A stretch of DNA of 16,036 bases from SICB01 sp037132395. GTDB taxonomy: Bacteria; Patescibacteriota; Saccharimonadia; CAILAD01; BJGX01. Position 1 is the first letter of the stretch, and every line of letters starts with the position of its first letter. Below, piece after piece: positions 13,025 to 16,036 of the stretch. Below the pieces are notes generated by a model. It had not been told where the DNA came from, ran no database searches, and saw only the letters and a list, made by a program, of their open reading frames with translations. Both the position numbers and the translations under genes were made by a program. The DNA lies in assembly GCA_037132395.1 (NCBI GenBank), contig JBAXPC010000012.1, forward strand, positions 1 through 16,036, written 5' to 3'.

Positions 13025-13920
13025 GTCGCCACCGGAATGTTTCCTATAGCTGGGTGCGGGTGGTAGTCCGTAAGCTCAAAATGCTCGGCCCGAAAGTCGT
13101 GAATATCCACGACTCTTTGACCCGCACTAGTAAGCTGAACTGTTGGTAGGCTGGTACTTGACCTGGCAACCATCTCTTGGGCTGCTAGCACTTGGTCGGT
13201 GTAAATATGAGCATCCACAATGTAGTGAATGTAGCTACCCGGCTGGTAGCCCGTAAGTTGGGCTAGCATCAGCAGTAGCGCCGAGTACTGAACCATGTTG
13301 GAGGGAACTCCAACCGGCACATCGCCGGAGCGTTGCTTCATATGCAGATGCAGTCGACCATTGATGATGCGAACCTGTACCCAGCCATGGCACGGAGCAA
13401 TCGTAGCTTTATTAATGCGACCTGAGTCGCGAGCTAGCCAAGCGCCATACCAAGGGTTAACAAGGTGGGTTCGATCATTTGGGAACTCAATAATCTGCTT
13501 CACTAGATGCTCAAATTGGTCGTAAGAATTGCCGTCTTCATCGGGCCAGTCATGGAACATTGCTCCATAGCTGGCGGGTCCGATATCGCCGGTTTCTAGG
13601 CCACGTTTTGAACATTTTTCTTCGCTTGCCCAGGCACCCCACCAGTCACATCCGAATTCTGCAAACTGCTCGGTTGTTCGTGCTCCATTAATGAAGGCAC
13701 AAAGCTCACCGATTGCTTTATTCCAGAATCCCTTGATGCTTCGGTTGGTAATAACTGGGAAGCCATTACGCAAATCAAAGCGCATTTGGGCGCCAAGAAT
13801 TGTTAATGCTTCCTGACCTTGTCTGGTCGGGACTATTTCTCCAGATGTCAAAATACACTCAAGCAACAGCCGGTACTGATCGTCTGGCTGTCTCTTATCA
13901 AACGACAAGTACTCCACCAC
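13021..13920 (-). CDS. thyA: Thymidylate synthase ThyA
   Basis: This 299-residue protein is a folate-dependent thymidylate synthase, which methylates dUMP to dTMP using methylene-tetrahydrofolate and releases dihydrofolate. The catalytic cysteine is C177 in APCHGW. The phosphate- and base-binding segment reads QRSGDVPVGVPSNMVQY (about 196-212), with R197, D200 and N208. The equivalent Asn selects dUMP over dCMP in the family, so a dCMP hydroxymethylase is unlikely. The HIY motif of VDAHIY is at 238-240. It is longer than E. coli ThyA (264) and somewhat divergent (PCHG instead of PCHA). The GTG at 13918-13920 is chosen because AAGGAG lies 7 bases upstream; a nearby ATG in that leader is out of frame. 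It is cotranscribed with folA-HIT, which recycles its product dihydrofolate, and is divergent from glyA, which supplies its cofactor. Confidence 0.95.
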   Translation of the reverse strand: MVEYLSFDKRQPDDQYRLLLECILTSGEIVPTRQGQEALTILGAQMRFDLRNGFPVITNRSIKGFWNKAIGELCAFINGARTTEQFAEFGCDWWGAWASEEKCSKRGLETGDIGPASYGAMFHDWPDEDGNSYDQFEHLVKQIIEFPNDRTHLVNPWYGAWLARDSGRINKATIAPCHGWVQVRIINGRLHLHMKQRSGDVPVGVPSNMVQYSALLLMLAQLTGYQPGSYIHYIVDAHIYTDQVLAAQEMVARSSTSLPTVQLTSAGQRVVDIHDFRAEHFELTDYHPHPAIGNIPVAT

Positions 13921-13927
13921 AGTTCAT

Positions 13928-13933
13928 CTCCTT
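13928..13933 (-). promoter_or_regulatory. Shine-Dalgarno that fixes the thyA GTG start
   Basis: On the minus strand AAGGAG lies 7 bases before the GTG at 13920. An ATG also present in this leader is out of frame with thyA, so this site decides for GTG. Confidence 0.7.
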
Positions 13934-13978
13934 GGGGTTGGGTCTATCGGGTATTGTCAGCTAAAAGTGTAGCTTATA

Positions 13979-14007
13979 CTGATATCTCTGTAAACAGATG
14001 CTATAAT
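13979..14007 (+). promoter_or_regulatory. Promoter of glyA giving a probably leaderless transcript
   Basis: A -35-like CTGATA (13979-13984, 4 of 6) is followed after 17 bases by a perfect TATAAT (14002-14007). A second TATAAT (14009-14014) repeats directly after it, one base before the ATG at 14016. From the first box transcription should start at about 14013-14016, at the start codon itself. No Shine-Dalgarno is present. Confidence 0.65.
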
Positions 14008-14015
14008 CTATAATC

Positions 14016-15266
14016 ATGAATAAGCTATTTGAATTGACCAAAAAAGAAGCCTCTAAGCAGCGCTCAACTATTAACCTAATTGCATCCGAAAATTATCCAA
14101 GCCCAAAGGTCCTGGAGCTACTGGGGTCTATTTGGAACGACAAGTACGCCGAAGGCTACCCTCACAAGCGCTACTATGCTGGCAATGTTTTTGCCGATGA
14201 GCTAGAAGAATTTGTAGCCCAAAAGGCTCTACAGGTTTTTGACCATACCGGTGAGTATGGAGTCAATGTGCAGGTTCTCTCGGGCAGCCCAGCGAATATG
14301 ATGGTGTATTTTACTATTTTAGAGCCGGGCGATACGGTTTTGAGCTTAGATCTCAATAGCGGCGGGCACCTTAGCCACCTACACTCAACCAGTGCTCTTA
14401 ATAAGTTTTATTCTCACCAGAGCTATTCGTTGACCCAAACAGACAATGGCTTCGAAATTGATATGGATGATTTCAAAAATAAGCTAATAGCCACCAAGCC
14501 GCGCCTGGTTATTATTGGTTTTTCAGCTTATACCCGCCAATACGATTTTGCCAAACTCTGCGAAATAGCCCATGCCAATGGCGCATTGGTACTGGCCGAC
14601 ATCGCCCATATTAGCGGTCTTGTGGCGACCGGCAATCATAGCAGTCCATTTGGTAAAGACGGGCAGGGAGCAGACTTCATTATGACCACCACCCACAAGA
14701 CTCTGCGAGGCCCCCGCTCGGCAATGCTTTTTGCCAAAAGCGAATACATGGCTGCAATCAACAAGACCGTCTTCCCCGGTACCAGCGGAGGCCCTCACCT
14801 CAATCAAATCGCAGCTGTCGGCCAAGCTCTTCTGGAAGTAACGGGCGAGCAATCCTACCCTGACGGCCTAGCTTTTGGCGATTATATCACTGCGGTTATA
14901 GACAATACCAAGGCCCTTGAAGCAGGACTAAAATCTGAGGGAATCGAAATGGTATCAGATACCCAAAACCATATTGTTCTTATTAAGCTCCCGGCCGCAG
15001 CCGATAGTCTTGAACTCCAAAAAAAGCTTGAATCTGCTGGGGTTTTAACCAATCGCAATGCAATTCCAGGTGAGACCAAGACCCCATGGAGCCCCAGCGG
15101 CCTAAGGCTTGGAGCCGCAGCCATAACCTCGCGTGGTGCCAATCTTGCCCAGTCCCATAAGCTCGGGGAGCTAATAGGAACTGTAATCACTGGCCAGGAC
15201 ACCAACCCGCTTCATAAATTTGCTACTGAATTGAGTCGTGATTTGAGCTGGTGGTATCAGGCTTAG
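14016..15266 (+). CDS. glyA: Serine hydroxymethyltransferase
   Basis: This 416-residue protein, of normal length for bacterial GlyA, is the PLP enzyme that converts serine and tetrahydrofolate to glycine and 5,10-methylene-tetrahydrofolate. The N-terminal signature LIASENYPSPKVLELLGS (about 21-38) and KYAEGYPHKRYYAGN (about 43-57) bind substrate. The cofactor aspartate and histidine sit in VLADIAHISGLV (about 192-203), and the PLP lysine is K228 in TTTHKTLRGPR. The C-terminal domain has the usual TKTPWSPSGLRLGAAAITSRG segment. The ATG at 14016 is the only sensible start and directly follows a TATAAT, so translation is probably leaderless. It is divergent from thyA-folA, and its product is the one-carbon donor of ThyA. 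No terminator was seen between it and the rplJ promoter. Confidence 0.96.
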   Translation: MNKLFELTKKEASKQRSTINLIASENYPSPKVLELLGSIWNDKYAEGYPHKRYYAGNVFADELEEFVAQKALQVFDHTGEYGVNVQVLSGSPANMMVYFTILEPGDTVLSLDLNSGGHLSHLHSTSALNKFYSHQSYSLTQTDNGFEIDMDDFKNKLIATKPRLVIIGFSAYTRQYDFAKLCEIAHANGALVLADIAHISGLVATGNHSSPFGKDGQGADFIMTTTHKTLRGPRSAMLFAKSEYMAAINKTVFPGTSGGPHLNQIAAVGQALLEVTGEQSYPDGLAFGDYITAVIDNTKALEAGLKSEGIEMVSDTQNHIVLIKLPAAADSLELQKKLESAGVLTNRNAIPGETKTPWSPSGLRLGAAAITSRGANLAQSHKLGELIGTVITGQDTNPLHKFATELSRDLSWWYQA

Positions 15267-15284
15267 GGTAGCCGATAAAACCCC

Positions 15285-15312
15285 TTGAATTATTTTCTCT
15301 ATCTGATATAAT
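15285..15312 (+). promoter_or_regulatory. Promoter of rplJ-rplL
   Basis: TTGAAT (15285-15290, 4 of 6 to TTGACA) and a perfect TATAAT (15307-15312) are separated by 16 bases. The start of transcription is expected near 15318-15320, which places the 5' arm of the leader structure at the very end of the RNA. Confidence 0.75.
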
Positions 15313-15319
15313 AAATACC

Positions 15320-15448
15320 GATTACCAAAGACTGCCGCTGTTTATGATTGTCATAAACTTAATTCGCTGCAAGAGGTTACAAATCTAATTAATAGATTTT
15401 CAAACTTTATAATCTTTGGCTGGTCCAAAGATTTTTTGTTTGGTAATC
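15320..15448 (+). promoter_or_regulatory. Structured rplJ leader, L10-leader type
   Basis: The leader is closed by a perfect 10-bp pairing of GATTACCAAA (15320-15329) with TTTGGTAATC (15439-15448). Inside are an 8-bp hairpin GTTTATGA/TCATAAAC (15340-15347 with 15351-15358), a 7-bp hairpin AAATCTA/TAGATTT (15381-15387 with 15393-15399) and a terminator-like stem (15411-15433). The elements ACCAAAGAC near the 5' end and GCTGCAAGAGGT (15366-15377) recall the conserved parts of bacterial L10 leaders, where the L10-L7/L12 complex binds its own mRNA. Binding of L10 here is an inference. Confidence 0.65.
15411..15437 (+). terminator. Attenuator terminator in the rplJ leader
   Basis: AATCTTTGG (15411-15419) pairs perfectly with CCAAAGATT (15425-15433) around a CTGGT loop, followed by a T-run to 15437: a classical intrinsic terminator about 45 bases before the rplJ start. 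Its 5' arm can instead pair (TCTTTGG, 15413-15419) with CCAAAGA at 15325-15331, which would prevent termination. Confidence 0.7.
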
Positions 15449-15482
15449 AAGCACATTAAATTTAAAGCATTGGAGAGTGCCT

Positions 15483-16013
15483 ATGGCAAAGACACGTGAG
15501 CAAAAAGAGGCTGACGTTAAGATTTTGGCTGAGGCTTTTTCTGGCAGCAAAATTGCCGTAATGACTGATTACAGGGGTCTTGATGTTCCTGCAATCAACG
15601 ACTTGCGCAACCAACTGCGAGAAGCAGATGTCAGCTACAAGGTAAGTAAAAACACCTTGCTAAAAGTTGCTATCGCCCAGACCAATCAAAAACAAGCCGA
15701 CACTTCGATTTTCACTGGCCCAATGGCAATCGCCTTTGGACAAGACGAAGCCCAAACCTGCAAAATTATTGCAGACTTCGCAAAAGCCAACGAGAATCTC
15801 GAAATACTCGGTGCAATTGATGAGACGGGCAATACGCTCAGCCGCGAAGAAGTAATGGTACTAGCTAAGCTTCCAAGTCGCGAAGTACTTATCGCTATGA
15901 CGGTTGGCACAATTGCCGCACCGCTCAGTGGATTCGTAAGAGTACTAAATGGCAACATAACTAAATTACTGTTTGCATTAAATGCAATTCAGACTAAAAA
16001 GGGAGAAGTATAA
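15483..16013 (+). CDS. rplJ: 50S ribosomal protein L10
   Basis: This 176-residue protein is L10, which anchors L7/L12 dimers to the ribosomal stalk. The N-terminal rRNA-binding domain includes MTDYRGLDVPAINDLRNQLR (about 26-45), YKVSKNTLLKVA and FTGPMAIAFG. The end has LAKLPSREVLIAMTVGTIAAP and a C-terminal helix (about 148-170) that carries L7/L12. Length matches the family. The ATG at 15483 is preferred because GGAGAG (15472-15477) lies 5 bases upstream; an in-frame GTG at 15477 would add only two residues and overlaps that site. A structured leader with an attenuator precedes it. The usual upstream neighbour rplA is 5 kb away, so rplJ-rplL forms its own transcription unit here. Confidence 0.95.
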   Translation: MAKTREQKEADVKILAEAFSGSKIAVMTDYRGLDVPAINDLRNQLREADVSYKVSKNTLLKVAIAQTNQKQADTSIFTGPMAIAFGQDEAQTCKIIADFAKANENLEILGAIDETGNTLSREEVMVLAKLPSREVLIAMTVGTIAAPLSGFVRVLNGNITKLLFALNAIQTKKGEV

Positions 16014-16014
16014 T

Positions 16015-16036
16015 ATGTCGGAAGAAACCGCAAAAC
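16015..16036 (+). CDS. rplL: Start of 50S ribosomal protein L7/L12 (3' truncated by window end)
   Basis: The ATG at 16015, one base after the rplJ stop, opens a frame reading MSEETAK to the window edge, preceded by GGGAG at 16001-16005. Position after rplJ and the acidic start fit L7/L12. Seven residues alone could not identify it; the call rests mainly on gene order. Confidence 0.75.

Noticed and set aside
13021..13920. thyA as a dCMP hydroxymethylase rather than thymidylate synthase
   Set aside because: The Asn that selects dUMP is kept (N208), whereas hydroxymethylases carry Asp there; the folA and glyA neighbours also fit thymidylate synthesis.
1..16036. Use of TGA as a sense codon, as in some CPR lineages (Gracilibacteria, SR1)
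   Set aside because: thyA and the nucleotidyltransferase both end naturally at TGA, and no conserved gene here needs read-through of a TGA.

Overview
The window looks like a compact bacterial chromosome segment. TGA is used as a stop in at least two genes here, so the ordinary bacterial code applies. Most gene gaps are short or negative. Some genes have clear Shine-Dalgarno sites (rplK, rplA, thyA, rplJ), while others have none and a -10 box almost touching the start codon (glyA, the first cyclase gene). Together with the divergent, small and unusually fused proteins, this suggests a reduced-genome lineage such as Candidatus Patescibacteria (CPR), plausibly Saccharibacteria. That placement is an inference; no rRNA or marker tree is available.

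Region 1 (1-780) is the 3' part of a gene for an unidentified membrane protein. Region 2 (784-6853) is a carotenoid locus built around a 31-bp divergent promoter. Rightward it encodes phytoene desaturase (crtI), a long-chain prenyl diphosphate synthase (crtE) and phytoene synthase (crtB). Leftward it encodes the two small subunits of a heterodimeric lycopene cyclase, then a UbiA-type lycopene elongase fused to a family 2 glycosyltransferase. The set predicts C5 units to GGPP, phytoene and lycopene, then prenylation to a C50 backbone, end-ring cyclisation and glycosylation, as in actinobacterial decaprenoxanthin-type pathways. The elongase-glycosyltransferase fusion is the most striking feature of the window.

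Region 3 (6893-8104) holds one multi-pass membrane protein with a Lys/Pro/Ser-rich N-terminus, function unknown. Region 4 (8110-10421) is the classical secE-nusG-rplK-rplA operon with a strong promoter, a candidate L1 autoregulatory hairpin before rplA, and an L1 protein with long charged tails. Region 5 (10561-15266) interrupts the usual rplKA-rplJL order with a thymidylate and one-carbon set: a HxGH nucleotidyltransferase coupled to a dCMP-deaminase-like protein, convergent with thyA and a dihydrofolate reductase fused to a HIT domain, and glyA divergent from thyA. Deaminase, ThyA, DHFR and GlyA together would make dUMP, convert it to dTMP and regenerate methylene-tetrahydrofolate. Region 6 (15285-16036) is rplJ-rplL behind a structured leader that has a terminator hairpin and a competing antiterminator pairing, fitting L10 autoregulation.

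No tRNA, rRNA, CRISPR array, insertion sequence or integrase was seen, and no gene-free stretch exceeds about 220 bases.
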